From Zygnema cylindricum (lineage: Eukaryota; Streptophyta; Zygnematophyceae; Zygnematales; Zygnemataceae): a DNA stretch of 64,000 nt. The position numbers were made by a program, and so were the translations under genes. Positions 37,231 through 49,371 of this stretch are shown in pieces; position 1 is the stretch's first letter; the number at the start of each line of letters is the position of its first letter. Location: the NCBI GenBank assembly GCA_037447655.1, contig JBBHKE010001496.1, positions 1 through 64,000 on the forward strand. Direction: 5' to 3'. The notes under the pieces were generated by a model. The model made no database searches and had not been told where the DNA came from. It saw only the letters and a program-made list of their open reading frames with translations.

Positions 37231-37597
37231 TAGTGTTGGGTATCGGGTAAATTCATATCGCGACAATTGCGATATTCGATATATTGAATATCGACCGAGC
37301 AGATTCCTCGATATATCGTACCGGGACCAACATAAATTATCGCGATATATATCGTAAAAAAATGGGTGTCCGTACAGTCATGGTACAGAAAATCTTACGG
37401 ATACCCCCCCTGCCCCCCCCCCCCCCCCCCCCCCCCCCCGCCGGCGGGGGTGGAGGTTTGAAAAAAAAATGATTTTTTTTATTTTTTTTATGGCCGATAT
37501 ATCGGCGATACAATATATCGGCGATATATCGATTATCGGGTACCTGAAATTCGATATATATCGAATATCGGCAAAGGGTCCTCGATACCCTACACTA
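37231..37597. mobile_element. hAT-type MITE inside LTR
   Basis: The 8-bp target duplication GCAATTCT flanks it (37223-37230 and 37598-37605). Its termini TAGTGTTGGGTATCG and the inverted TAGTGTAGGGTATCG fit hAT ends. The interior is full of CGATATATCG palindromes and holds a 27-base C run. It is non-autonomous. Confidence 0.9.
37404..37439. repeat. Poly-C tract
   Basis: Seven C, then TG, then 27 consecutive C within the hAT-type MITE, followed by GCCGGCGGGGG. It is G-quadruplex-prone on the minus strand; true length is uncertain in any assembly. Confidence 0.9.
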
Positions 37598-38604
37598 GCA
37601 ATTCTGTGTCCTCCATTGGACTACAAAATTCAAGAAGCCTCTAGATAGTTTTTAACTAACCCACTTCAAGCCATAACCACTACTGCCGAAGAACGAAAAC
37701 TGATAGTTTTACTGCACCTCTATGGAGCGTGGACTCCTTTGAGTCTGTAGCAAAAAGAATCACTGAAAACGGCCAACCAGCCGATAAGTTATGAGCCGGC
37801 AAAAATGCCAATTTTATACAAAGCTCTCTAAGAGAGAGCTAGCTACCTACCAAATTTTCATAAGTCCTAAACCCCTCTCACAACCCCTATCTACTAAAGT
37901 ACGAACCAATCGAACGACTATAAAGTACAGAAAGATACTACGGCCGACGTCTTTTCTGTACGACCTCTGTACGACAGGGCCACTGAGTGGACGCGTGTCA
38001 TCGTTCCACTCGTCCGTATGTTCTCCGGAATTCCTGCCACCAAATGTTATCCCTCCACGTGGCACCAGGTCATGCCACGTCCATAAACGCCAAATTGACC
38101 ATTTCGCGATCTTGGCAGTGATATATGACGTCGAATTAAATACGACATTAAATGTTGGCCGTCGAAACAAATGTCCAATTCATTTGTTTCGTGCGAAACG
38201 ACGTCCGCACTGAAACTTTAACTTGTTCTATGTTCCTTTGTTCACATTTTAGTTAATCAACTTCAAGTTAATCTATACGTTTAAATATGTATCAGACTCT
38301 ATGTACTTTAACGGACATCTACGACAGACTGGATAGAGCTAACGACTACACCGTACTCTACCGGTCGGAGATTCGAGTCTTGCCCGACTCAACCTTTTGT
38401 TGAGAGTGACATAAGTCACTCTTTAGTCTTGCCTGTTGAACTAATGCAGCCATGGCTCAACCACCCTGTCTATCCTTCAGGTACCACAACAAGTATGGTG
38501 GCTAGAGAGAAGAGGTGGAGGCAGGCTGTCCGCATTTGTCATTTTCTTATTTTACTGATCTATTTAGACTTATAAAATACCCTATAAATCTAGTAATTTC
38601 AACA

Positions 38605-39072
38605 CTCACCTTATTTTATAGTCTAACTTTAACTTTAGTTTTAGTCCACACTTTTCTCTGCAATATTTTAACTTGGGAGAAGGCAATGGTTTTGTCATCA
38701 TATTAGCCACCATTTCCTTATCTGATCTATATACAAGATTCACAATCTTATGCTCAACTTTTTCTCTCACAAAACTCAATCTTATGCCTATATGTCTAGC
38801 CTTGAAATGATGTTTTGGATTAGCTGCAATTGCAATGGCAACTTGATTATCAAAAAACACCTCATGCACTCCCTCTTTCATATACCCTCATTCTTACAAC
38901 AAGGATTTGACCCACATTAACTCTTTTACAGCAGAACTACAGGCCATGTACTCAGCCTCCATAATGGACTGAGTAACCACCTTTTGTTGCGTGGTGCTCC
39001 AACAACAAGCACCTTCCCCCACATACAACACATTTCCATTAGTGCATTTTCTCATAGGTGCATCCCCATAAC
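38605..39072 (-). pseudogene. Outer Copia RNase H end
   Basis: The minus strand reads the RNase H tail: FFDNQVAIAIAANPKHHFKA, MTKPLPSPKLKYCREKCG. This is the 3' end of the outer element's pol, separated from the rest by the Gag-only element. The join resumes at 43727 after duplicated ATAAC. Confidence 0.9.
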
Positions 39073-40101
39073 TGTTGTTTTGAAAAGACAGTTTCGTGCG
39101 TACAAGACAGTTCGTGCGTAACGGCTAATTAGATTTAATATGGAGGTTCGAATGGATTCACGGATTGGGGGAGCGAACGAACAAATATAATTTTATTGAC
39201 GTAATAGACTCATTTAGTGGCATGAAAAAGCATTGACAAATGGACGTCGGATGGCGAAGTGATCCGAAGAGGAATAAACGAAATGTTAAAATAGGCGCCG
39301 TCGGTACAGCGCAGCTTCGACGCAGACAAGACAAAGCAGCTGCGACGTTGACAACGCAGCTGACGCAGCTGCGGATAATATGACTAGTATAGATTAAGAG
39401 TAATGATATTTGTTTAGTGGTTCCTTAGTGGTAGCTTGGCTTTTGATATATGAAGATTGTGGAGATGTTGGTGTAAATATTCTGTACAACATATGTTTGT
39501 CTTTTTGCTAATTCGTTTATTAGTGTAGATTTGTTCAGTCTGACATACCTCAAACTATTCGAGTATACTTACAATAGTTTAGATAGATACCGTACGGCTG
39601 GTATGCCTCCGTACATTCAGTAGTGAACTCTTTGAGTATAACTTGTAGGTCTTAGAATACTTTGTCATCACAATCAAGTTTATCAAAGCAATGGCAAACT
39701 GTTTTCTGCATCTTTGACCTGTTGGTGTGATCACTCTGTTTCGTGCTTTCATGTTAAACATTTTGGAGTTATTCTATGATATAGAATCTATATGTGTGTG
39801 AAGTTTCATTTCATTCCAATATCTCTGTAGGATTATGTGAGTAGTCAAAGTGGTTAGTTTGTGAAGTTGTCAGCTGTTTTTGTGAAACTCCGGAGCTTAT
39901 ATCTTCTAAATTCCTTTGTGGATTTGGCTGTTACTTTGGGAGATTACAGTGTATATCGTATAGTGCATATTGGTGCAGTTTGAGGTGATTCTGTTAACTG
40001 TAGAGTAATCTGTGCTGTCTGAAACACAACTGTTTTTGAGGTAGTCTGTGGGTTGTTTCCGTGAGTAATCCATGGCTGAAATAGGCTATGGACAACAGGT
40101 T

Positions 40102-40841
40102 ATGGGCCCACACCCATGGCTACCTATATTTGTAGATCAAAATATCACTACTGGAAGTGTGCGCTCGAGAGCTACTTCGAGATGATGGAACTAATAGATG
40201 TGGGGGACGGTACCTTAACCGAAACATCAAATGGATGGAAAAGGAAAAATCATGAGTGTCTAAGGGTTATCAAGAACTCCTTGACTGAGGATTTGGTAAT
40301 GTCATACCTAAGTTTTAAAAGGGCAGCTGAATTATGGAACAGCTTAGAATGTATGTATGCAAAGATGTTTTTATATCATTGGCTTAGCAGTATTACCAAA
40401 ATAGTTGAACACAAGTATGTAGGAGGTAGTATGGAGAAACACTGTAGTGACTTACAAGTATTATTTGCAGAAAATGATTTGGCAGGAGGTTACTTTACAG
40501 ATGCTCAACAAGCTATCTTGTTAATGAGAAGTCTACCTAAAGAATATAAGAGTGCACTAGATCGATTGACTTTAATTGATAAAAAGGATTGGAGTTTAAC
40601 TGTAGCTAGACGAGTTGTTCTAGATGAAGAAGCTAATAGAAAGGTTTTAGCGCGTGGAAGGAATATAAAAGAATATAAGTCTCAGTTTCAGAAAAGTAAA
40701 GGTAATAGTGAGTTCGGAGATCGGCCGAAGAATTGTTTTTATTGTAATGATTTGGGACATACCTTCAAGGTATGTCCGTCGTATAAAAGTGCACGTGTTA
40801 CAAGAAATTTCAAAGATGGATGGGACAACAGCCTAGTTTGA
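40102..40841 (+). CDS. Gag protein of Gag-only element
   Basis: Copia-type capsid/nucleocapsid protein that would form virus-like particles around the element RNA. The longest ORF starts at 40116 (241 residues). The ATG inside the primer site (40102) begins a reading MGPHPWLPIFVDQN that matches the family start, but it is one base out of phase with the rest; a single-base loss near 40139 is the likely cause. The UBN2-like helical part contains KRAAELWNSLECMYAK and LLMRSLPKEYKSALDR. The zinc knuckle CFYCNDLGHTFKVC has the full CX2CX4HX4C pattern. The remaining internal region (40872-41844) is Lys/Glu-rich, broken by stops, and unlike any pol domain. Confidence 0.85.
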
Positions 40842-42432
40842 CCCTCAACAAGAAGAGAATCAAGTGCTTTCGTGAGTGAGAGACAAGACTCGACCAATGA
40901 CAAAATGCATACACCATGTGTTGATGAATTTATTTACTTACCGACCTTCTATGTTGTTCGGAAAGAAGTGACAGAAAAGGATTCGATTTTTGTCAATATT
41001 TCCTATGACAGATTGGTGAGTGACACAAACTTACTAAAGGAAGAGGCAACTACAATAACAGAATTCGAAGGAAGTGAAGGGCACATGGAAGCGGAAGAAA
41101 CTGGAAAATTTATTATCACCGAAAACAGTGAAGAAAAAGAAGAGTGTGGAAAAGACTCGGTGTGTGTGCCTTCTTCTTGTGATAAAATGGTGTGTGAGAA
41201 TGACGTAGAGGGAGAAGAGATTCCTGAAGTAAGGGGAGTTAAAGAAGTGAATTTAAAATTGATAGAAGAACATTTTTTTGAAAAATAGGACACTAAAATG
41301 AAAATAGAACTTAGAGAAAGGGAAAAGAAAGATGATGAGATAGGAAAGATTGAATTGCCACAAAATGGGGAATTAACAACACAAGTGGAAAATATTGTGA
41401 ATTTAAAAATTATTGAACTCAACGAAAAATTGACAAAAACTAAAAAGAAAATGAGGATAAGGAAGAAAGTTCATGAGAGGGGAAAAAGTCATAAATTTGG
41501 AGGAATATGGAAAATAGGAAAAAATACTAGGAAGAGGAAAGAGCAGCTAACTGAAAAGAGGATCATAATGAATATATTGAAAAGAGGATCATAATGAATA
41601 TATTGAAAATAAATACAGTTAAGAGAAGTGGCAGATCTATGGAAAAGACCAAAAATTAGTGAGAAAAATTACACTTTATAGAGGTAATAGGAAGGGAAAC
41701 TATGGAAAAATTACAAAGTCTATGAACAGATCAAGAAGTCATAAGAAAACAAGGAAAAACAATTGGAGAAGAAACATGTTACAAAATCGATCACAGCGAA
41801 GAACGCAACAGGCAACGTTGAGAAAATGTGTGACAGAAAAATAGGGATGCTTGAACGACCTTTCAAGAAGTTTTAATGGAATTTTGTGCAGCAGCATCAG
41901 TAACATATGTCAAAGGAAGGGGAAGGCGTGGAAGTATGTAACAAAGGAGAATGTGCAACAACTGTTTGATAAAAGTGTGTAGGAGACAGATTTCCGACAA
42001 ATTTTGATAACATGGCTAAGTAAACGAATACGACTGGGAATTCGGATAGCATTAATGAAGAAGAGTTTGGCGTTTATGGCATAGGGGGAGCTGGTACAGG
42101 ACGAAACTTTCAAGAAGGCGGAGGTTGGGAAATGGTAACTGGCAGCAGAAACAATGGTGATGTGTTTTTTTTTTTTTTTTTGCTAAGTCTTTGCATGATG
42201 AGTAGTGGTAGTTGTGAAAGAGATTCTTCAATCTCTAATTATTTTTACATCCTTGCTTTTGCATGTACCTCCATTAGAGTAGAAAAGATTTGCAGACAAA
42301 GTGGAGAACTGAGTCTAAACCTTTAGGGGAGTGTTGAAATTGAAAGCTTTAGTTCTCACTAGATGAGGCTGTGAGGAGGAAGTTAGGAAGTTAAGGGTGA
42401 AAAGGAGCAGCTGCTAGGGTTGTGATATCACA

Positions 42433-42660
42433 ATAGTGCAGCATGGCAAGATAGCAGTACACGCTGCATATTGTATTCGTACTGGGCAGCAATGTCCAAT
42501 TAGCGCAGCGTAGCACCATAGCAGTACACGCTGCACTATATTCATATTGCTATATCGAACTAGCGCAGCGTAGCAGCATAGCAGTACACGCTGCACTGTA
42601 TTCATACTGCGCTGCATCATCGAACTAGCGCAGCATAACAACATAGCATTACACGCTACA
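42433..42660. repeat. Four tandem hairpin-bearing repeats in Gag-only element
   Basis: The motif ATAGCAGTACACGCTGCA recurs at 42451, 42518, 42578 and 42643 (period 60-67 bp, last copy diverged). In most copies GCAGCGT upstream pairs with ACGCTGC downstream. The array sits between the coding part and the polypurine tract. Confidence 0.85.
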
Positions 42661-43726
42661 TATTCTTGGGGTGCACGAAACTATATTTTCGGGGGAGGGT
42701 TGTTTTGAAAAGACAATTTCGTGCGTACAAGACAGTTCGTGTGTAACGGCTAATTAGATTTAATATAAAGGTTCGAATGAATTCACGGATTGGGGGAGCG
42801 AACGAACAGATATAATTTAAGTGACGTAATAGACTCATTTAGTGGCATGAAAAAGCATTGACAAATGGACGTCGGATGGCGAAGCGATCCGAAGTGGAAT
42901 AAACGAAATGTTAAAATAGGTGCTGTCAGTACGGCGCAGCTTCGACGCAGACAAGACAAAGCAACTGCGACGTTGACAACGCAGCTGACGCAGCTGCAGA
43001 TAATATGACTAGTATAGATTAAGAGTAATGATGTTTGTTTAGTGGTTCCTTAATGGTAGCTTGGCTTCTGATATACGAAGATTGTGGAGATGTCGGTGTA
43101 AATATTCTGTACAACATAGGTTTGTCTTTTTGCTAATTCGTTTATTAGTGTAGATTTGTTCAGTTGACATACCTCGAACTATTCGAGTATACTTAAAATA
43201 TTTTAGTTAGATACCGTACGGCTGGTATGCCTTTGTACATTAAGTAGCGAACTCTCTGAGTATAACTTGTAGGATTTAGAATGCTTTGTCATCATAGTCA
43301 AGTTTATCAAAGCAATGGCAAACTCTTTTCTGCATCTTTGACCTGTTGGTGTGATCACTCTGTTTGGTGCTTTCATGTTAAACATTTTGGAGTTATTCTA
43401 TGATATAGAATCTATATGTGTGTGAAGTTTCATTTCATTCCAATATCTCTGTAGGATTCTGTGAGTAGTCAAAGTGGTTAGTTTGTGAAGCTGTCAACTG
43501 TTTTTGTGAAACTCTAGAGCTATTTTCTTCTAGATTCCTTTGTGGATTTGGCTCTAACTTTGGAAGATTGCAATGTGTATGGTATACTGCATATTGGTAC
43601 AGTTTGAGGTGATTTTGTTAACTGTAGAGTAATCTGTGCTGTCTGAAACATAGCTGTTTTTGAGGTAGTCTGTGGGTTGTTTGCGTGAGTAATCCATGGC
43701 TGAAATAGGCTATGGACAACAATAAC

Positions 43727-46700
43727 TGGCATCACTCCAAGTAGTGATACCAGTGTGCTCTTCTCCCAAATGCAACCATAATCCTCTGGTTCCTACCCGA
43801 TGTCTCATGACTCTCTTGGCTGCCTCCCAATCTTTCTTCCTAGGATCGTTAAGACTCCTACTGAGGACTCCAACTGCTGCCGATATATCCGGCCTTGTAG
43901 AGTTCATAAAGTAGATTAGACTTCCTACGACCTGTATATAAGGATTAGACTTCATAAACTCTCTCTCCTCTGGAATCATATGATCATCTAAGATAATCAC
44001 TCCTCCAGCTACACATCATCATTTACTTCTTCAAGTCCATGGGAGTCATACAATTATTTGCCTTTTCCATCTGGAATTTCTCAAGAATATTACCTATTGC
44101 TTCTTTCTGAGTAAGTCTGATAATCCTTTCCCCCCTATCTCTCTCCATTTGGATCCCCAAAATATATGTTGCCTCACCTAAATCCTTCATATCAAATCAA
44201 CTTTTAAGATCTTTCTTTAACTTATTGATCTTTTCCAAAGATTTACTCAACATAAGCATATCATCCACATAGATTGCAATAAAAATGACACCATTTTCAT
44301 CCTCAAACATATAGATAGAATGGTCAGAGCTGATCCGGATTTATCCTAGACTGTTGAGAAACTCATGTTGTTTCTTATTGTAGTGTGAAGGAGCCTGCTT
44401 CAGTCCATATAAGGACTTTAGCAGACTTTGCTCTCTTATTGTTCCCCCACAAATCTCTCTAGTTGCCTCATGAAAATTTCTTCCTCTAACTCACCATTAA
44501 GAAAGACAGTCTTAGTATCCATTTGGTATATTTCCATGTCTTCAGCTGCTGCCAGACTGAGGAGAATCCTTACTGATGGGAGCCGAACAATTGGAGCAAA
44601 AGTCTCATTATAGTCAATCCCCTCCTTTTAGGTGAACCCCTTTGCTACCTATCGAGCCTTATATCTCTCAATGGTATCATCTGGGTTCAGTTTAAATTTA
44701 AACACCCATTCACAGCCAATCGGTTTTTCCGTCCGAAGGATAGTCAGTTAGTTCCCAAATATTTGCTTCCATGATAGAGGCCATCTCATCATTTATGGCT
44801 GTAATCCATCTGTTTTTCTCCGGACTGTTTACTGCCTCTGAGTATGACTGAGGCTCATTTGGGTGAGATAGCTTATTTACATTGTGAGCGGCCTGTTTTT
44901 CGTGAATCCTTTTGTTGCTCCTTCTCCCTCCCTCAAACTCCGAATCTGGGATGGAGGGAAGTCTTGGATTTCTCCTTACTGTCTCATCAGCTCCCCTATC
45001 CGTAAAAGCTTGTTCTGGTTCCTCCTCTTATGCCTCCTTGAAGTCCATAGGAATATGTGAGGTTTGCGGTGGATCTCCTATGTCTTCGATCTTCCCTAAA
45101 CTTGCAATCCTTGTTTCACTCATGTCCTTTTCGGGAAGGACAGAGTCCTCCTCACCTTCAGACTCAAATCTGATTCTTATCTTCTTAGTATATTTGAAGG
45201 GGTCAAATGACTTTCCTTCATTTATGACAACAAGGTGTTTGACCAGAATGATATCTCTCTTTTCTGAGTCATAGACTCTATATCCCACGACATCCTCATC
45301 ATATCCTTCAAAGTATCCAAGTTATCCCTTAGCATCTAGTTTCTAGTTTGTCGTATCTGTGTCAAGACTGTAAACTTGGCTACTAAATACTTTAAGGTGA
45401 GAGATATCTAGTTTCCTTCCAACCCATCTCTCATATGGTGTCATTCGCTTTAGAGATGAGGTGAAGACTCTATTCTTAATGTAGTTGGCAAAGTTCATGG
45501 CTTTTGCGCAAAATCTCTTTCCTATTTTCTTGTCGGCCACCATACTACATGCACTATCTCCTAGTGTTCCATTCAACCTCTCAACTACCCCATTTTGTTC
45601 CGGGTTTTATGGTACGGTTTTGTGGTGCAGAACTCCCTCATGTCTGAAGTATTCCTCAAACTGGTTAGAGGTATATTCCACCCCATTATCACTTCTTATT
45701 CTCTTAATACGGGTTCCATGCAACTTCTCACTCCAGGCTTTATATTTTTTGAAGTAAGTAGATGTTTCAGACTTTGTTTTTAGGAAGTAGACTGTAGAGT
45801 ATCTAGACCAGTCATCGATTATTGTCAACATAAACCTCTTTTCTCGAACGAAGGTACTTTTGCAGGTCCCTAGATATCTGTGTGGACCAAATCTAGTACC
45901 TTCTCACCTCTATATGTGGCGGTTTGAAAAAGGGAAGTATGTGAGCTTTACCTTGAGTATAGCCACTACAATCATCCATCATTTGATTATCCCCAAATTG
46001 AATGCCTTCTACTACCCCAAGCTTTTTCGTTTCCCTCAACTTATCAAAATGCACATGCCCCAATCGCTTATGCCAAATCATCAACTTTGGAATACGAACA
46101 TAGTAAGCATTATTCTTTTCATTACTGAGGTTAAGCCTAAACATTCCTTGGCTACCCTTATCTTCCGTGAAGTAAACTTCATCCCTATACTTAGCTGTAA
46201 AGACTCCCTTTATAGTGAAGGTATCAAACTCTTTGTCATTCAGCACAGACGGAGAGACAAGATATTTACTCAGCTGAGGAATGTAGAGTACATCTTAGAA
46301 GGTGAGTATAGAAGTCTTTCTCTCCACTAAGACTTTCAAATCTACCAATCCCACTAGATCTGTTGTAACCACTCTCCCATCCCCATACTCTATCTCTATG
46401 GTAAGGAATTTTCGTAGCTTAGTAAAGAGATGCTTATCATGACATATATGCATTGGTGCACCTGAGTCGATGATCCATCCTTCTTGTTGTGCTTCCCGAA
46501 CTGCTCTGAGAGCACACTTCTGCTTTCGTGGGATCTCCTTCTCCTCCATACTCTCTTCAAGAAGAAGCTCCTTATCCTTCCCTTTGATGACTCATCCTTG
46601 GTTTCTCCTTTCACTTTTGTGACTACAAGTGTCTTCTTCTTCCCTCTGGAAGAACCCCCTTCATGGTTCTCTTAGAGCCTTAACTCCGACAGCTTAACAC

Positions 46701-47588
46701 AATCTGCTATGAAGTGTCTCGACTTTTTGCAAAAATGATAAAGACCCTTTGGAGGCCTCGATCCTCCAAACTGATCTCTTACCCCTTTGTACAGTTTCTT
46801 TGGGTCCTTCCCTCATCGGTCCCTTCATGTAACTGGAGCTTGAATGTTCTCTCTCCTCTCCTAATCTCCATTATGTTTTCCTGCACAAGTATCATCCGGA
46901 CCACTGTATTTCACTTCTATGAAGTATCAATCATTTCTTGTACTCGATACACTATATTCTCGTACTCGTCTAGTAACTTCATGATGAGAGTGTTAACTTT
47001 CATCTTCATTGTACCTGTCCACCCGGCACTTTCCATCTCCATATACAAACAAGAGAGATCATTACAGTAATCTAACATCTTTCCTCCTTTGTAAGTGTAA
47101 CTCACTAGCTTTTGCTCAGCCAACAAGAGCTCTTGAATAGTTATAGCTCTATAGATCTCCACCAAACTTACCCAAAACTCCTCAGCCTTGTAAATGTGAA
47201 GGTGAGGGTTGGCCAAAGCTTAAGTGAGGTGCCTTAGAATGAAGTTCTTGGCAGCCGTGTTTACGTCTTCCCACATTTGATTATGGTTTTCCACGGTCTT
47301 CACGGTCGCCGCTCCTGGTACCGTGGCAATAAGAGTGAGGGGTGTCTTCTTCCCTTTCCCCTTTTCGGACACACTGTTGTCCCTATCATCTGCCTCCTCG
47401 GCTGAAGCAGTCGCTGGTGCAGGAAACCTTACTCCTCCAAATCTTGGTGAAGTTCCTCAAAGTGGACGTTTCACTTGTCCACTGACGATACACCGGTATC
47501 GTATTTCGCACAAATCCACCATCATCATGCCTTCCCAGTAGATGAACCGAGATCCATTGAAGGTGGGCACCCTAGAGGGTGGGCCCAT
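43727..47588 (-). pseudogene. Outer Copia gag-pol (main part)
   Basis: In order on the minus strand: gag (KLVSYTYKGGKMLDYCNDL) from the primer-site ATG at 47588; protease GWIIDSGAPMHICHDKH; integrase WHKRLGH, then IRSDNGVEYTSNQFEEYF and NPEQNGVVERLN; reverse transcriptase NRWITAINDEMASIM, then YNETFAPIVRLPSVR; and VVGSLIYFMNSTRPD. Numerous stops and frameshifts are present, so it is dead. At 43727 the reading is interrupted by the nested element and continues at 39072. Confidence 0.92.
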
Positions 47589-47592
47589 AACG
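47578..47592 (-). other. Primer-binding site overlapping gag start, outer Copia
   Basis: The minus strand reads CGTTATGGGCCCACC directly after the LTR end TTGCA. It is complementary to the initiator tRNA-Met anticodon arm except the first base. The ATG at 47588-47586 opens MGPPSRVPTFNGS. Confidence 0.8.
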
Positions 47593-48600
47593 TGCAATTA
47601 TGTGTCCTCTATTAGACTACAGAATTTAGGAAGCCTCTAGATAACTTTTAACTAACCCACTTCAACCCACAACCAATGCTGCCGAAGAACGGAAACTGTC
47701 AGTCTGACAACACGCCTTTGCAGCATAGACTCTCTTGAGTCCGTAGCAAAAAGAATCACTGAAAACGGCCAACTAGCCGATAAGTTATGAGCCGGCAAAA
47801 ATGCCAATTTTATATAAAGCTCTCTAAGAGAGAGCTAGCTACCTACCAAATTTTCCTAAGTCCTAAACCCCTCTCACAACCCCTATCTACTAAAGTACGA
47901 ACCAATCACACGATTGTAAAGTATAGAAAGGTACTACGGCCGACGTCATTTTTGTACGGCCTGTGTACGACAAGGCCACTGAGTGGATGCGTGTCATCCT
48001 TCTACTCGTCCGTATGTTCTCTAAAATTCCTACAACCAAATGTTATCCCACCACGTGGCACCAGGTCATGCCACGTCCATAAACGCCAAATTGACCATTA
48101 CGCGATCCCGACAGTGATATATGCCGTCAGATTAAATCCGACATTAAATGTTGGTCGTCGAAACAAATGTCCAATTTATTTGTTTCGTGCGAAATGACGT
48201 CCGCACTCAAACTTTAACTAGTTCTATGTTCGTTTGTTCACATTTTAGTAAATCAGTTTCAAGTTAATATATACGTTTAAGTATGTATCAAACTCCATGT
48301 ACTTTAACGGACTTCTACGATAGACTGGATAGAGCTAACGGCTATGCCGTACTCTAGCGGTCAAAGGTTCGAGTCTTGCTTGACTCAATTTTTTGTTGAG
48401 AGTGACATAAGTCACTCTTTAGTCTTGCCTGTTGAACTAATGCAGCCATGGCTCAACCACCCTCTCTATCCTTGAGTGACTACAACAAGTATGGTGGCTA
48501 GAGAGAGGAGGTGGAGGCAGGTTGTCCGCCCTTTTCTTTTTCTTATTTTACTGATCTATTTAGACCTAGAAAATACCCTATAAATCTAGTAATTTCAACA
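47593..48600 (-). repeat. 5' LTR of outer Copia
   Basis: 1,008 bp, starting TGCAATTATGTG and ending TTTCAACA on the plus strand. It is directly followed by target duplication AATAT and then hAT coding sequence. Confidence 0.92.
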
Positions 48601-48605
48601 AATAT

Positions 48606-49216
48606 TTTCTCTAAATTTTGGGATGATCAAACTACGAATATCTTTCGCATAAGATATAATGTAGTTTTTTACACTATTGATAGACTGGAGTAGTTGGTTG
48701 ATGTCAACACTTTTTTTGGACGAAACACCAACATCAAACAATGCTTGACAAAATGCTTGAAAACCTGGGAAAAAAAAAAAACAATAAGAAAATATCATAC
48801 AATTACTAACCATGATTAATAATGAAGGTTTATACTGAAACGATATTATTTTATGGATAGACACATAAAAAACAATATCATGACAAAGTAAGCTCAAATT
48901 TATAAATTTATGAACAAAACAAGTTATAATGACATTTACACTCAAGTTATCTTTAATAGAATTTAAAATAAATCATGCCTGAACCATTGACTATCAAAAA
49001 TGGTCGAAGGTCCTCACAACACATCAACGCCACCATTTTCGCAATTTTTTTTTATCACTCGTTTTCGTCTCTGTTTTTGAAAGAAACTTACGAAAAAGTC
49101 CTCCATAATTATCCATGTCGGCCAAATCTAAACATGTGTGAGTATTGATTGTTGAAGTACCGTTTGTTGACATATATTGATAAACTATGAAACATGTTTT
49201 ACAAGCCACAAAACCT
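48606..49216 (-). pseudogene. hAT transposase, N-terminal part with BED-type zinc finger
   Basis: The minus strand starts with a BED-like finger (ACKTCFIVYQYMSTNGTST, then H and C), followed by a linker. It then reads FQAFCQALFDVGVSSKK and SIRS/KFRENI, and continues at 37221 beyond the Copia. In-frame stops near 49020 indicate decay. Together with 35844-37221 it would give about 650 residues, a usual hAT length. Confidence 0.8.
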
Positions 49217-49371
49217 GCCCCCTAAGAGCACACTTCTGTCTCTGAGGGATCTCCTTCTCCTCCAGATTCTAGTCAACAAAGAGCTCCCATCCTCCTCCTC
49301 AGAGGACTCGTCCTCCTCGGTCTCTCATTTCACTTGTGTGATCATAAGTGCCTTTTTCTTCCCTCCGAAAG
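49217..49371 (-). pseudogene. Copia gag fragment
   Basis: The minus strand matches the segment just after the zinc knuckle of the intact Gag: GGKKKALMITQVK, then an acidic ESSEEEDG stretch. It is a 155-bp relic between the hAT gene and an LTR. Confidence 0.75.

Larger units (their letters stand above)
37222..38604 (-). repeat. 3' LTR of outer Copia, carrying a MITE
   Basis: Starts TGCAATTCT at 37222-37230, is interrupted by the hAT-type MITE, and resumes at 37598. It ends TTTCAACA at 38604. A purine-rich stretch precedes it on the minus strand just above 38604. Confidence 0.9.
39073..43721 (+). mobile_element. Gag-only Copia element (TR-GAG type), nested
   Basis: The target duplication ATAAC flanks it (39068-39072 and 43722-43726). 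LTRs are 39073-40097 (1,025 bp) and 42698-43721 (1,024 bp, first base changed). The primer site GGTTATGGGCCCAC starts at 40098 and a GGGGGAGGG polypurine tract precedes the 3' LTR. The internal region is only 2.6 kb with a gag ORF and no protease, integrase or reverse transcriptase. It would need enzymes from another element. Confidence 0.92.
37222..48600 (-). mobile_element. Copia element inserted in hAT gene (outer element of nest)
   Basis: Both ends carry the 5-bp target duplication AATAT (37217-37221 and 48601-48605). The 3' LTR is 37222-38604, which is 1,008 bp once the 367-bp MITE and its 8-bp duplication are subtracted. The 5' LTR is 47593-48600, also 1,008 bp. Without the Gag-only element at 39073-43721 and its 5-bp duplication, the internal region is 4,334 bp, close to the 4,352 bp of the nearly intact relative. 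A TATAAAA box lies in each LTR (minus strand near 37812 in the 3' copy). Confidence 0.93.

Noticed and set aside
40872-41844. Lys/Glu-rich ORFs downstream of gag in the Gag-only element
   Set aside because: They are fragmentary and low in complexity with no pol motif. Treated as element interior, not as separate genes.
42433-42660. CRISPR-like tandem array
   Set aside because: Eukaryotic retroelement context, spacers nearly identical to each other, irregular period and no cas genes.
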